The notes under the pieces: generated by a model
What the model was told of the DNA's origin: nothing
What the model saw: the letters and a program-made list of their open reading frames with translations, nothing else
Databases searched by the model: none
Assembly: GCA_942491145.1 (NCBI GenBank)
Contig: CALOBC010000049.1
Span: 132,302-196,301 of the forward strand
DNA length: 64,000 bases
Source: CAXQUZ01 sp942491145
GTDB lineage: Bacteria; Myxococcota_A; UBA796; UBA2385
Direction: 5' to 3'
Part shown: positions 16,181-24,315 of the stretch, in pieces
How the letters are laid out: every line of letters starts with the position of its first letter
Position numbering within the stretch: the first letter of the stretch is position 1
Made by a program: the position numbers and the translations under genes

Positions 16181-16840
16181 TCACTCGACCGGAATTCCCA
16201 CCGTCAGGTCCAGTCGACCACTCTCGAAGATCTCGATGCCGTCGATGTAGATGCCCGGGATCTCGGCTTGCATGGCCAAGAACGCCGACGGCAGCACCCC
16301 CACCGCCTCGGCCAGCGTCAGCGCCTCGTCCGCCCGGCCCGTCCACCGGGTCTCGGGCACCCACAAGATGCGCGGCAAGCCTCCACCGGTGCGCAGCGCC
16401 AACATGCCCTCGCGCCCCAAGGCCGCCCACCGGGAGAAGCGCGGTGGCACCGCGTCCACGATGCGCAGCTTGCTCATCTTGCCCGTTTTTCCGTTAAACA
16501 CCAGACACATCAGCCCCGGATCCAGGTTCGGCACGGCCTCCTGAACATCATCGAGAAAGACCTCTGCTGCGTCATTCCCGATGTCGACCATGCGGCGCAC
16601 GCCCGGGGGGCACACGCCGAGCAAGCGCTCACATCCGGGCACATGGGCCCGCACAGCCCGCTCCCAGCCCGCCGGGTCCACCCGGTCGGCAATGTAGACC
16701 CGCGATGGTCCAGCGGTCGAGAAGATGACCCCCAGGTCGAAGCGAGGCGGATCGTGGTCGGGATGCGCCAGCGCCGTCACCAGCGGCGGCACCTCATCGC
16801 CAAAGGCCCGGCGCACAAGGTCGGTCACCAGCACGTTCAC
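16181..16840 (-). CDS. Conserved-looking partner of the double radical SAM protein, unknown function
   Basis: The start is GTG 16840, which overlaps the stop of the upstream radical SAM gene by four bases (GTGA), so translation is probably coupled. The 219-residue product has no signal peptide or TM. It contains RFDLGVIFSTAGPSRVYIADRVDP, GCERLLGVCPPGVRRMVDIGNDAAEVFLDD and MCLVFNGKTGKMSKLRIVDAVPP. I recognise no domain. The tight coupling suggests it is a substrate, chaperone or accessory of the enzyme upstream. The longer reading from 16936 lies inside the upstream gene and is rejected. Confidence 0.7.
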   Translation of the reverse strand: MNVLVTDLVRRAFGDEVPPLVTALAHPDHDPPRFDLGVIFSTAGPSRVYIADRVDPAGWERAVRAHVPGCERLLGVCPPGVRRMVDIGNDAAEVFLDDVQEAVPNLDPGLMCLVFNGKTGKMSKLRIVDAVPPRFSRWAALGREGMLALRTGGGLPRILWVPETRWTGRADEALTLAEAVGVLPSAFLAMQAEIPGIYIDGIEIFESGRLDLTVGIPVE

Positions 16841-19800
16841 GACAGGCCCCGCTCCATGCGGAACCAGCGGATGAAGCTGGTCATCAGCGCACCCACACGC
16901 AGGTTGTTCTGGGTGACATTCTCCGGGTAGCTCCACTCCAACAAGAACTCATTGCTCGGGCCATCCATCCAGTAGCGGTCGAAGCCACACAGCTCGTCGA
17001 GGTGCCCCACCACAAACTTTTCTTTGTGTTCGGTCTCGTGGAGGAAGCCGTTGCCGCCATAGATTGTGCCGTCCCAGTCCACCGTCACTTCACCATTCAG
17101 GCGAATCGGCATGGGGGCCTGCTCGGCATTGATGAACACCGGGGCATCTTCGCCCATCGCCAACAAGGCCCGGCCCAGCCGGTGCAGACCGCCGGCAAAG
17201 GCCTTCTGTTGTTCTGGCGTCCACTGAAAGCCCAGCGCAAAGTTGATCTGGATCCGCCGGTACCCAAGGGACGCAATGTGGAGGAAGCTCTCGTCCACCC
17301 GGTGGGCCACCTTGGGATGCACCACCATGATGACATCGTAGGGCAGGCCACTGTCGTGGACAATGTCGGCGCGGTGGGCGATGCCGTTTTCGTAGCTGTC
17401 TTCGCCCCGGGAGGCCGCCCGACGGAAGCGATTCTGCACGTCCGGGGGACCGTCCAAGGACAGCTCCAGCTTCACCGGGTAGTCCTTCAACCAAGCCAGC
17501 TTCTCCGGCGTCAGCGACCACCCATTGCTGGACAAGATGAAGGTCAGCGCCTTGCCGAGCACCTTCGCACGGGCCGTTCCCGCCACCACCGCCCGCTGGA
17601 CCAGGTCCCACTCCATCAGCGCTTCGCCGCCGAAGAACTGCAACATCAGCTCATCCCGGTCGCTCGACAGCAACAGATCCACCGCCCGGTCCAGGGTCTC
17701 AGGCAGCATCACCCGGCCGTCTTGCTTGGGGATGAAGCAGTAGCCGCAGCGCAGCTCACACTGCCAGGTGGGAATGACCACCAGCCGGGGCACAGAGTCA
17801 AAGCAGTGGCGCTTGAAGGCCGCGGACCAGCTCTCCGCTGGCCCCAGCAACGTCGATGCAGCGGCGACAGCGGGCTCGGCCAGGGGAGTGAAGCCCGGCC
17901 ATGGCTCTTGACCCGGAGGCGGTGCAGCGCGGCCGCTGCGGGTTTCGGCCAACAGCTCGAAGATCAAGCGCCGGGGGGCATCATCGAGGCCTCGCACGAG
18001 CTGCTCACCCTTGCGGCGCTCAACCGGGTCGTCCATGGTGGACAAGCGCTCCAGCCACAGATCCCGCAGTCGAACCAAGCTGCCCAGATATCGCTGATCG
18101 TCGGTAAACACCCCTTGAGCGGGGTCCAACGCACCGGGGGCGACCGCATGCTCCACCCACCCATCGGCGGGCACATCGTGCTGCACCAGGGGATAGTCGA
18201 GCTCGGGCGCATCGGCACTGCGCAGCCAGTCGCGGATCTCAAAGCGATGGGACCGTCCCCGACGCACCAGCCGGCGGTGGCTGGCCGCCGTGAAGTAGCT
18301 GACAAGGCGGGGCACCACCGGGAAGCGGGCGTGGAAGTGCACGGGGAACCGCAGCTTGTGGCGGCAGACCTCCATCAACACGTCCACCAAGTCGTCCGCC
18401 GTCGTCTCGGCATTGCTGAGGATCAGGTAGGCATCGAAGTGGATGCCCTTGGCGACCAGCGCTGCGGCGATGGCCCGCACATGGCGCAGGCTGTAGCCCT
18501 TGCCCAGCCGCGCGAGCTCTCTGTCGGAGAAGGTCTCGACCCCGATCTGGAGGTAGCTCGACCAGTTGCGGCTCTTGTGGTCGGCGACAAAGTCCCGGGG
18601 GGGAATCGGCCGGCCGTGGTCAGCAAAGACCGCCGGCACGATGTGGTCCATGATGGCGGGATCGGGCTGGGCCAGCAGCTTGCCGTCCTGTTCCAGGCAC
18701 AGGTCACCGATGGCCACTTGCACCGAAGACAACCGAAACGGCGTCTGGAGGACCGCCTCAAAGAACTCCGCCGCCCGGCCCTTGTCGCACGCAAAGTCAT
18801 CATCCGCGATGTGCAGGCGGTAGGCCCCCGACGGCGGCGAGCCATCGAAGAGCTCGTGGAACCGGGCATCGTAGGCGTTCAGCAGCTCGACGACATTGCC
18901 GGAGCTGCGGGCTTGGTAGCGCTCCCGACCGAGGATGCTGCAGAAGGTGCACCGGTGGATGCAGCCCCGGGACGTCGTCAGCTCAAAGCCGGCTTCGACG
19001 TGGCGTTGCTCCAGGTAGTGCAGGTCGAGGGCCACCCGGTCCAGCGCGCCCACTTCCACAACCACGTCGGGTCTGGCGACGATGAGGCCACCGGCGGGGT
19101 CAAACGACGTCACCCCTTGGAGCTGGACCAAGGCGCCCCGCTGGGCAGCGCTGAAGGGTTGGTCGATGGACGCGTCGGCGCCGAGAATGGTGCACAGCGC
19201 GGGCACCACGACCTCGCCGGCCCCCCGACAGACAAAGCTCACCCCGTCCAGGTGGGCCGCAACATGCTCGGGCGCGAGGCTGGGCATCACCCCACCCACC
19301 GCAATGTGGGCCCGGCATCCCAGCTCTCGAAGCGCAGCGATGAGGCCCTGCACACCCTCGAAGTAGCCCTCCAGCAGGGTGATGCAGACGAGCTGCACCG
19401 GGCGCACCAGCTCATCGGCCAAGCGGTCCAGTCCGGCCACCGGGCGCTCAGTGCCAACGATGCTCATCTTGACGTTTGCGAGCGCGACCTCGGTGCCCAG
19501 CGCCCGCAGCGGCGCGATCATGTGGAGCACGCCTTGGCTGAGCTCACGGTCATTGTGGGGCAGGTCGCTGTTCATCAACGACTCGAAGAACAACGCACGC
19601 GTGACCGGCGACTGCGGCAGGCCCTCGGTCAGCGGCTGCCAGGGCTGGAGCGCCGCCACTAGTGGCCCAAGCTGGGCTTCGAGCGCGTGGTGGGAGACGG
19701 TCGCCACCGTGTCCCGATGTTCCACGTGCAACACACCGTCGACCACCGCGGTGGGCCCATCACCGAGAACACACAACACTGGGACATTTTGGAGGTCTGG

Positions 19801-20052
19801 CGCGGCCTGCTCGATGGCCCGCCCCACACACGAAGCCACCCGCACCAGCGTGGCCCGGGAGACCCCGGTGTCGGCCGAGATGCACACCCGCGCGGGGTAG
19901 CCGTGGGCCCGTCGGCTGAGCAGCGTGCCGTCGTCAGCCTCGAGGATGCGCACCCCCAGGTCTTCAGCGCCGCGGTCTGCCTCAGCCACGTAGTACCAGC
20001 CACGATCCAGGGCCGCGCGCTCGCGGGCACCACCAGGGCGAAGGGGGGTCAC
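16837..20052 (-). CDS. Giant protein with two radical SAM domains
   Basis: The product has 1071 residues from GTG 20052, with GGAG about eleven bases upstream; a TTG six bases before is possible. The reading frame stays open to 20802, but that part is repeat DNA and gene remnant. Residues 1-210 are uncharacterised. Residues about 217-290 are B12-domain-like (LVCITLLEGYFEGVQGLI, IAVGGVMPSL). The first radical SAM motif is SRGCIHRCTFC (C364, C368, C371), with an ADDDFACDK strand like the DDNF motif of B12-type enzymes. The second is TWQCELRCGYCF (C765, C769, C772), followed by FFGGEALMEW and a split of residues like the peptide-modifying/anSME group. The end (about 1000-1071) lacks a clear SPASM Cys set. 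Two complete C-x3-C-x2-C clusters in one chain are rare. The substrate is unknown. Confidence 0.85.
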   Translation of the reverse strand: MTPLRPGGARERAALDRGWYYVAEADRGAEDLGVRILEADDGTLLSRRAHGYPARVCISADTGVSRATLVRVASCVGRAIEQAAPDLQNVPVLCVLGDGPTAVVDGVLHVEHRDTVATVSHHALEAQLGPLVAALQPWQPLTEGLPQSPVTRALFFESLMNSDLPHNDRELSQGVLHMIAPLRALGTEVALANVKMSIVGTERPVAGLDRLADELVRPVQLVCITLLEGYFEGVQGLIAALRELGCRAHIAVGGVMPSLAPEHVAAHLDGVSFVCRGAGEVVVPALCTILGADASIDQPFSAAQRGALVQLQGVTSFDPAGGLIVARPDVVVEVGALDRVALDLHYLEQRHVEAGFELTTSRGCIHRCTFCSILGRERYQARSSGNVVELLNAYDARFHELFDGSPPSGAYRLHIADDDFACDKGRAAEFFEAVLQTPFRLSSVQVAIGDLCLEQDGKLLAQPDPAIMDHIVPAVFADHGRPIPPRDFVADHKSRNWSSYLQIGVETFSDRELARLGKGYSLRHVRAIAAALVAKGIHFDAYLILSNAETTADDLVDVLMEVCRHKLRFPVHFHARFPVVPRLVSYFTAASHRRLVRRGRSHRFEIRDWLRSADAPELDYPLVQHDVPADGWVEHAVAPGALDPAQGVFTDDQRYLGSLVRLRDLWLERLSTMDDPVERRKGEQLVRGLDDAPRRLIFELLAETRSGRAAPPPGQEPWPGFTPLAEPAVAAASTLLGPAESWSAAFKRHCFDSVPRLVVIPTWQCELRCGYCFIPKQDGRVMLPETLDRAVDLLLSSDRDELMLQFFGGEALMEWDLVQRAVVAGTARAKVLGKALTFILSSNGWSLTPEKLAWLKDYPVKLELSLDGPPDVQNRFRRAASRGEDSYENGIAHRADIVHDSGLPYDVIMVVHPKVAHRVDESFLHIASLGYRRIQINFALGFQWTPEQQKAFAGGLHRLGRALLAMGEDAPVFINAEQAPMPIRLNGEVTVDWDGTIYGGNGFLHETEHKEKFVVGHLDELCGFDRYWMDGPSNEFLLEWSYPENVTQNNLRVGALMTSFIRWFRMERGLS
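19718..19733. promoter_or_regulatory. parS-like palindrome inside the double radical SAM gene
   Basis: TGTTCCACGTGCAACA differs at one position from the perfect palindrome TGTTCCACGTGGAACA, the parS form recalled for Myxococcus. It is coding DNA, so it may be chance, and it lies about 39 kb from parB. True parS sites often lie in genes but usually nearer parAB. Confidence 0.35.
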
Positions 20053-20168
20053 GGCCAAGTTTGCTCCAAGTGCGGAGCCCGTCTCTAGCCCGCAGACCGC
20101 AAGCGCGCCGCCGCCGAGCGCCCGGCCAGGGCCCGCCACGAGCCGATCCCCGGCTGGCGATGGTCCCC

Positions 20169-20259
20169 GACTGGCCACAGCCCCCGACTGGCCACAGCCC
20201 CAGACTGGCCACAGCCCCAGACTGGCCACAGCCCCAGACTGGCCACAGCCCCAGACTGG
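20169..20259. repeat. 17-bp tandem repeat, five copies plus a partial copy
   Basis: The unit GACTGGCCACAGCCCCA runs head to tail from 20169 at 17-base spacing, almost without change. Since 17 is not a multiple of three, the frame rotates through it, so it is not a protein repeat. It lies about 115 bases upstream of the chosen start of the double radical SAM gene, in its promoter/leader region. Confidence 0.88.
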
Positions 20260-20399
20260 AACCGCCCAGTCCTTGGGAGGGGGCCCAGCTCCACCATTCC
20301 GGAAGGGCCCCGGTGACTCGCTGAGAGCGCCGGGACCCGCTTCGTTCTGAGGTTCGATAGCGGGCAGCGGGACTCGGACAACGACCGTCCGGCACCTCG

Positions 20400-21480
20400 A
20401 CAAGACCCTATTCGTCGTCAGCTCGGCCGTGCGTGGGTCGAGGCGGAACCGCACGTTCATGGCGTCGTCGCCGGTCTTGTCCCCTTCCTTGGACAGAGCA
20501 GGAAGGGCCGGTACGGAGAGCCGTTGGTTGTTGCGTACATGGAGGCTGCCTTGCCCTGCGGTCACCTGGAGCCCCTGCTCGGCCGATATTCTTGGGACCA
20601 GCTTGCCCTTGCCCCGGACCGTGCCCTCGAGGGTCGGGCGGCATTCGATGGCGCGCAGGCTCTCCAGGTCCATGCCGGTGAGCGTCCAGCGAAGGAAGCC
20701 GCGGTCGTCGGGAAGGGACCACCGCGCCCCGGGCGCACCGGAGGGGGTCGGCCAGCGACAAGGCACCGTCGCCGACGATGTTGAGGGAGCCGGCCCGCAC
20801 ATCGGCCAGCGCGACCTGCATGGACGGCGGCAGAGCCTCGCGCCCGCTTGGGTCGGCTAGGTCGATGGAGACGTCGAGGCTGGACAGTGTGAGGGTGTCC
20901 CCGCCAATGGGGAGTGTGCCGGCAATGGCGGCCGAGCCCCCAGAGCCCGCCCGAACGGAGCCCTGGACGGCGAGCGCAACGCCCTCCGGAGCCATGGTGA
21001 GGTTGATGTCGGAGCCACACCAAGGTCCCGAGCGGGTCCCCGTCCACCACCACCCTGGCATCCTTCATGATCGGGCCGCCGATGGTGGTTCCGGCCGGCC
21101 CCTGCACGAACTGGACCGCGGCATCGTCCCGAGCGCTCAAGCGACCCAGCCCCACCTTCGCCCCGGCATCGGTGCGGATGCAGTCCAGGCGGATGATCTG
21201 CGCCTCGGCGGTGGGGGTGAGCCTGTCTCCGGCATCCAGCCCCGCGGCCGGAATGGAGTGAGGGCGTGGCCGGGGGCAGTTGGACACGTTCCACCCCCTC
21301 GGTCTGGTGGGGGAGCTGGGGGCTGGGGGTGTACGAAAAGTCGCCCTGGCGCGACGGGTAGAAGAGCTCGCCTGGTACGACAGCCACCGGGCCGGCTCCC
21401 CCCGCGCCTGCCCGGAATTGGGCGTGCGCTTCAGGCTGCTGGTGGATGAACACTGGTAGGCAGGCGCAGTCCGGTGGGTC
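20400..21480 (-). pseudogene. Frameshifted remnant of an AsmA/GspN-like beta-rich protein
   Basis: Protein-like sequence runs on the minus strand but switches frame at least twice. It reads from about 21284 to 21017 (AQIIRLDCIRTDAGAKVGLG ... VVVDGDPLGTLVW) and from about 21019 to 20743 (SDINLTMAPEGVALAVQG ... NIVGDGALSLADPL). It then runs from about 20740 to 20400 (RWSLPDDRGFLRWTLTGMDL ... AMNVRFRLDPRTAELTT). Each piece has the repetitive beta-strand, GDGxLxL character of AsmA-like or type II secretion GspN proteins, but the family is a guess. No full-length ORF exists. Real decay or sequencing error in GC-rich DNA are both possible. Confidence 0.55.
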
Positions 21481-21495
21481 GGGGGAGGGTCACCT

Positions 21496-22170
21496 TCAGC
21501 CCCCTGGTGCAGGACCGTCGACCACCGCAGACCGGGCGGCCTGGCGTTCCTGGTGGAGCGTGCCGATGTCTTCGATGAGCTGCTGCACAGACCCCGTGTG
21601 GACGCCGTTGTAGACGCCGCGAATGCGCCGCTCTCCATCGAGGAGCACCATCATCTCGGTGTGGAGGAAGTCATCGTCTCCGCGGGGCTTACCCGGGTCT
21701 TCGTCCACGAAGTACACCTCGCGGGCGAGGCGGTAGATCACCTCCCGGTCGCCTGTGAGCAGGTGCCAGCGACCACTCTGGGCGCCGATGCGCTTGGCGT
21801 GCTCGCGGAGCACCGGCACCGTGTCCTGCTCGGGCGTCACGGAGTGCGACAGCAGAAGGAGCCTGGGCATGTCGGCGAGGGTGGTGTCGATCGTCTTCAT
21901 GCTCCGCGACAGGCTCGGGCAGATGCCGTGGCAGGTGGCGAAGAAGAAGTCCACCACCGTGATGTGGTCGTCCATGTCTGCCGCAGACACCGTGCACCCA
22001 AGGTGGCTGTCAAGCGTGAAGGGCGGCACCGTGTGGAAGTCCGGCGGCACCGCGTCGGCGGCGTGCCACCTTGGGGTGAAGTCCGCCCCGTCGAAGTAGG
22101 GCAGGGCATCGCCTGCGAGGGCGGGCTGGAAGAGCAGCGTGGCAGCTGCGGCCATCAGGAACGGCGTCAT
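21496..22170 (-). CDS. SCO1/SenC-family copper chaperone/redoxin
   Basis: ATG 22170 overlaps the stop of the gene upstream (ATGA). The 224-residue product has a signal peptide ending LFQPALA. The thioredoxin-like domain has the SCO metal motif FFFATCHGICPSLS (C-x3-C) and a distant His in DDDFLHTEMMVLLDGERRIRG, the third copper ligand of SCO proteins. It would act in the periplasm in copper delivery to CuA of cytochrome oxidase or in disulphide control. No oxidase genes are nearby; its partners here are the MORN-repeat and YHYH proteins. Confidence 0.9.
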   Translation of the reverse strand: MTPFLMAAAATLLFQPALAGDALPYFDGADFTPRWHAADAVPPDFHTVPPFTLDSHLGCTVSAADMDDHITVVDFFFATCHGICPSLSRSMKTIDTTLADMPRLLLLSHSVTPEQDTVPVLREHAKRIGAQSGRWHLLTGDREVIYRLAREVYFVDEDPGKPRGDDDFLHTEMMVLLDGERRIRGVYNGVHTGSVQQLIEDIGTLHQERQAARSAVVDGPAPGG

Positions 22171-22826
22171 CGGAGCGCCTCCTCGGTGAGCTGAAGGCAA
22201 GGCTGGGCCCGGCGCAGGCCGTAGGTTCGGCCGTTGCGGACCTCGTAGTTGGCGTAGATGGCGCCGTTCTCGCGCCAGGCGGTCTGCAGTCCGTGTTCGC
22301 GGCCATCGACGATGTTCATCTGTTTGAACAGAGCGCCCGAGCGGTACCACTGGCGGTGCCGGCCTTGGGCCACCCCGCCCCGCACCATCGCGGCAGAACG
22401 ACGCTGGCCGGTGGCCCACCAAGTCTGCACCATCCCGTGGATGCGCCCATCCCGGTAGGGCGTGCGAGACCGCAGGGTGCCGTTCGCGTCGAACTTCTCG
22501 TAGAGGCCGTGTCGCCGCCCCCCGACGAACTGCTCCCGCTGCCGCAGCGTTCCCGCCTCGTCGTGCAATTCAGCCACACCGGTGAACGGCCGGCCTTCCA
22601 CGAGGAAGCGCCCGGCGAGCGGATCCAGTGCCACGTCGTTGCGGTCGACGCGGCGAGGGGCTGCCTCACACTCGCATGCCGAGCTGGCGTCCACGGCACG
22701 GAAGAGCCACCCGGGCATCCCACACGTCCAGTGGGTCGCCGGGTCGGCGGAGGCTGTCCCGTGGGCCGATGACAACGCAAGTCCCAGGCCGGCCACGCAC
22801 TGGGTGGCGAGCCGCACCCACCTCAC
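22167..22826 (-). CDS. Secreted MORN_2-repeat (YwqK-like) protein
   Basis: The start ATG 22826 overlaps the YHYH gene stop. The 219-residue product has a signal peptide ending near HGTASA, then a Cys-containing region (HWTCGMPGW, SACECEAA). Five or six MORN_2 units follow, each of the form G-x-L-x-x-x-x-x-(Y/W)-x-(D/N)-G-x-x-H-G (for example NGTLRSRTPYRDGRIHG and SGALFKQMNIVDGREHG). These repeats form beta-hairpin ladders. The annotation antitoxin, often given to YwqK relatives, is not supported by context here. It is probably periplasmic or surface-exposed and works with SCO1/YHYH neighbours. Confidence 0.85.
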   Translation of the reverse strand: MRWVRLATQCVAGLGLALSSAHGTASADPATHWTCGMPGWLFRAVDASSACECEAAPRRVDRNDVALDPLAGRFLVEGRPFTGVAELHDEAGTLRQREQFVGGRRHGLYEKFDANGTLRSRTPYRDGRIHGMVQTWWATGQRRSAAMVRGGVAQGRHRQWYRSGALFKQMNIVDGREHGLQTAWRENGAIYANYEVRNGRTYGLRRAQPCLQLTEEALR

Positions 22827-23650
22827 TGGACGGTGCTCGGCGTGCCCTGGTAGTCACCCGTAAACAGGACGTAGTAGCGGTCGACGTACAGGTCGTTCTT
22901 GATGTGGTAGTGGTAGTGCGCGACCGACGTGTGTTGGGTGGTGGCCGTGTGTCCGCCCGATGCATCGAGGTCGGTGGGGTGGTCGCCCGTCGAAGCACAC
23001 CGGCGGCCATAGAGGAAGAAGCCATCTGCGATGATGCCGATGAGTGCGTCGTCGTCATACGACCAGGCGGTGGGCTCGAGGTGGTAGTGGTAGCTACCGG
23101 GGCCGGTGTGGGCGCCCGTGTAGTCCAACCCACCTGCCGCCTCGTCGAGCGCACGGCCCGGGCCCTCTTCGTCGTTGTAGATCATGCTGCCGCTGCGGGC
23201 GATGCCAATGGGCCCGAGGGTGGTGGCCTGGGTGGTGCTCGCCAGTGTGGGCTCCAGCGGCACCCGCAGGGTGTAGCTGCCGTTGAAGTCGTCGATGTAG
23301 CCGGGCACGAGGTGGTCAGCGACGGTGGGCTCTACGTAGAGCTCGTGGGTGGGCGACCAGTACGGCGAGGTGTGATCCGGGAGGCCATTGGACTCGATCA
23401 CCACCTCATCGCCGTCCAGATAGACCAACACATGGTCGGCAAAGTCCCCATAGCCTGCCGGGAGCTCACCGGTGACCTCTCCGTCAGGGGTCCCTGAGTC
23501 GTCAGATGATCCCGAGTCCACTGAGTGGATCGTCTCATCGGTGTCGGAGACCGCGTCACCGTCACCAGAGCTGTCGGCCTGCTTCTCGGTGCCACAAGCG
23601 ACGAAGGCGAGTGTGAAGGCGACGAGAGTGGTGGGTCGTGTCCAGCGCAT
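22823..23650 (-). CDS. YHYH-domain lipoprotein
   Basis: ATG 23650 follows AGGAG. The 275-residue product is a lipoprotein (MRWTRPTTLVAFTLAFVACG) with a Ser/Asp-rich linker of about 45 residues. The domain has the name-giving motif twice, in GSYHYHLEP and AHYHYHIKNDLYVD, with RSGSMIYNDEEGPG, IGIIADGFFLYG and a final YYVLFTG. YHYH proteins are uncharacterised; the dense His motifs suggest metal binding. The gene is first in a three-gene overlapping operon with MORN and SCO1, which supports a copper-related envelope role (inference). Confidence 0.88.
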   Translation of the reverse strand: MRWTRPTTLVAFTLAFVACGTEKQADSSGDGDAVSDTDETIHSVDSGSSDDSGTPDGEVTGELPAGYGDFADHVLVYLDGDEVVIESNGLPDHTSPYWSPTHELYVEPTVADHLVPGYIDDFNGSYTLRVPLEPTLASTTQATTLGPIGIARSGSMIYNDEEGPGRALDEAAGGLDYTGAHTGPGSYHYHLEPTAWSYDDDALIGIIADGFFLYGRRCASTGDHPTDLDASGGHTATTQHTSVAHYHYHIKNDLYVDRYYVLFTGDYQGTPSTVQ

Positions 23651-24315
23651 TTGGGGCTCCTGGATGGGTAGGGTCCGCGGTGCGGCCGGGCCGACCACAC
23701 GGGAGAAGGGGACTCCCTGCGGACGGTGCAGCGAGCTGGGGGATGGTATCGGACAGGTGCCGAAGCACGCAGTGGCCGCCTGCAGCCGATGCAATTGCCA
23801 TGCCAACCACACCCGCATCGCGCTCATCGCTACTTTCCGACTTCCTCCCCGAGAGCAGCGCCTCGAGCCTGCAGATCCCGCAGCCTGGACTGCAGCATCT
23901 GCAGTCTTTCCGCGTCCCGCCCGGGTCAGCCGGTCGCCCATCCGATTCAGGTGCTGACCGAGCCCCGTGTTGACGGACCACGTCCGTTCGCGCAGTCGAG
24001 GGCTTCGCCGGGCCCGAAGGGACAAGAAGAGTCAACGACCCTCGGAGTCGGCGTCAATGAACACTGGCGACAAGATCCGCCACCTGCACCGGAGCTCCAT
24101 GACCAGCCCCGCTGAGACGGATGGTGAGGAACGGTGTGAAGCGTTCGAGCCCACAGTCACCCACGGCGTGGTTCCGAGTCATCGAAAATAACGACTATTC
24201 GTCTGCTCTCGACATCCTCACCACCGTCCGCCTCCACCCAAAACACTCAATGCGCATCCCAATACGGTCGGGGCGACGGGTCGGCGCGAGGGGCCGGACC
24301 ACCGCTCCCGCTCGC
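23651..24315. other. 665-base intergenic region without a convincing gene
   Basis: This stretch lies upstream of the YHYH operon and downstream of the phosphotransferase gene. The only candidate ORF on the plus strand near 24057-24191 (about 44 codons) has no ribosome site or family resemblance. An inverted repeat CTGCAGAT (23869-23876) / ATCTGCAG (23897-23904) is present. The stretch around 24180-24250 is poorer in GC than its surroundings and may hold a promoter. I see no tRNA or other RNA gene. Confidence 0.5.

Noticed and set aside
17002..19662. 886-codon open frame on the plus strand opposite the double radical SAM gene
   Set aside because: Its translation is low in hydrophobic order and shows no motif. 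High GC at third positions keeps antisense frames open. The minus-strand frame carries clear radical SAM motifs.
20052..20802. N-terminal extension of the double radical SAM gene through the open frame to 20802
   Set aside because: The extension passes through the frame-rotating 17-bp repeats and the frameshifted remnant; it is open only by chance.
22167..22826. MORN protein as an antitoxin
   Set aside because: The YwqK antitoxin label is common in databases, but this protein has a signal peptide and no toxin neighbour.
24057..24191. 44-codon ORF in the 665-base gap
   Set aside because: No ribosome site, no family resemblance and it runs into an AT-richer zone; too short to support.
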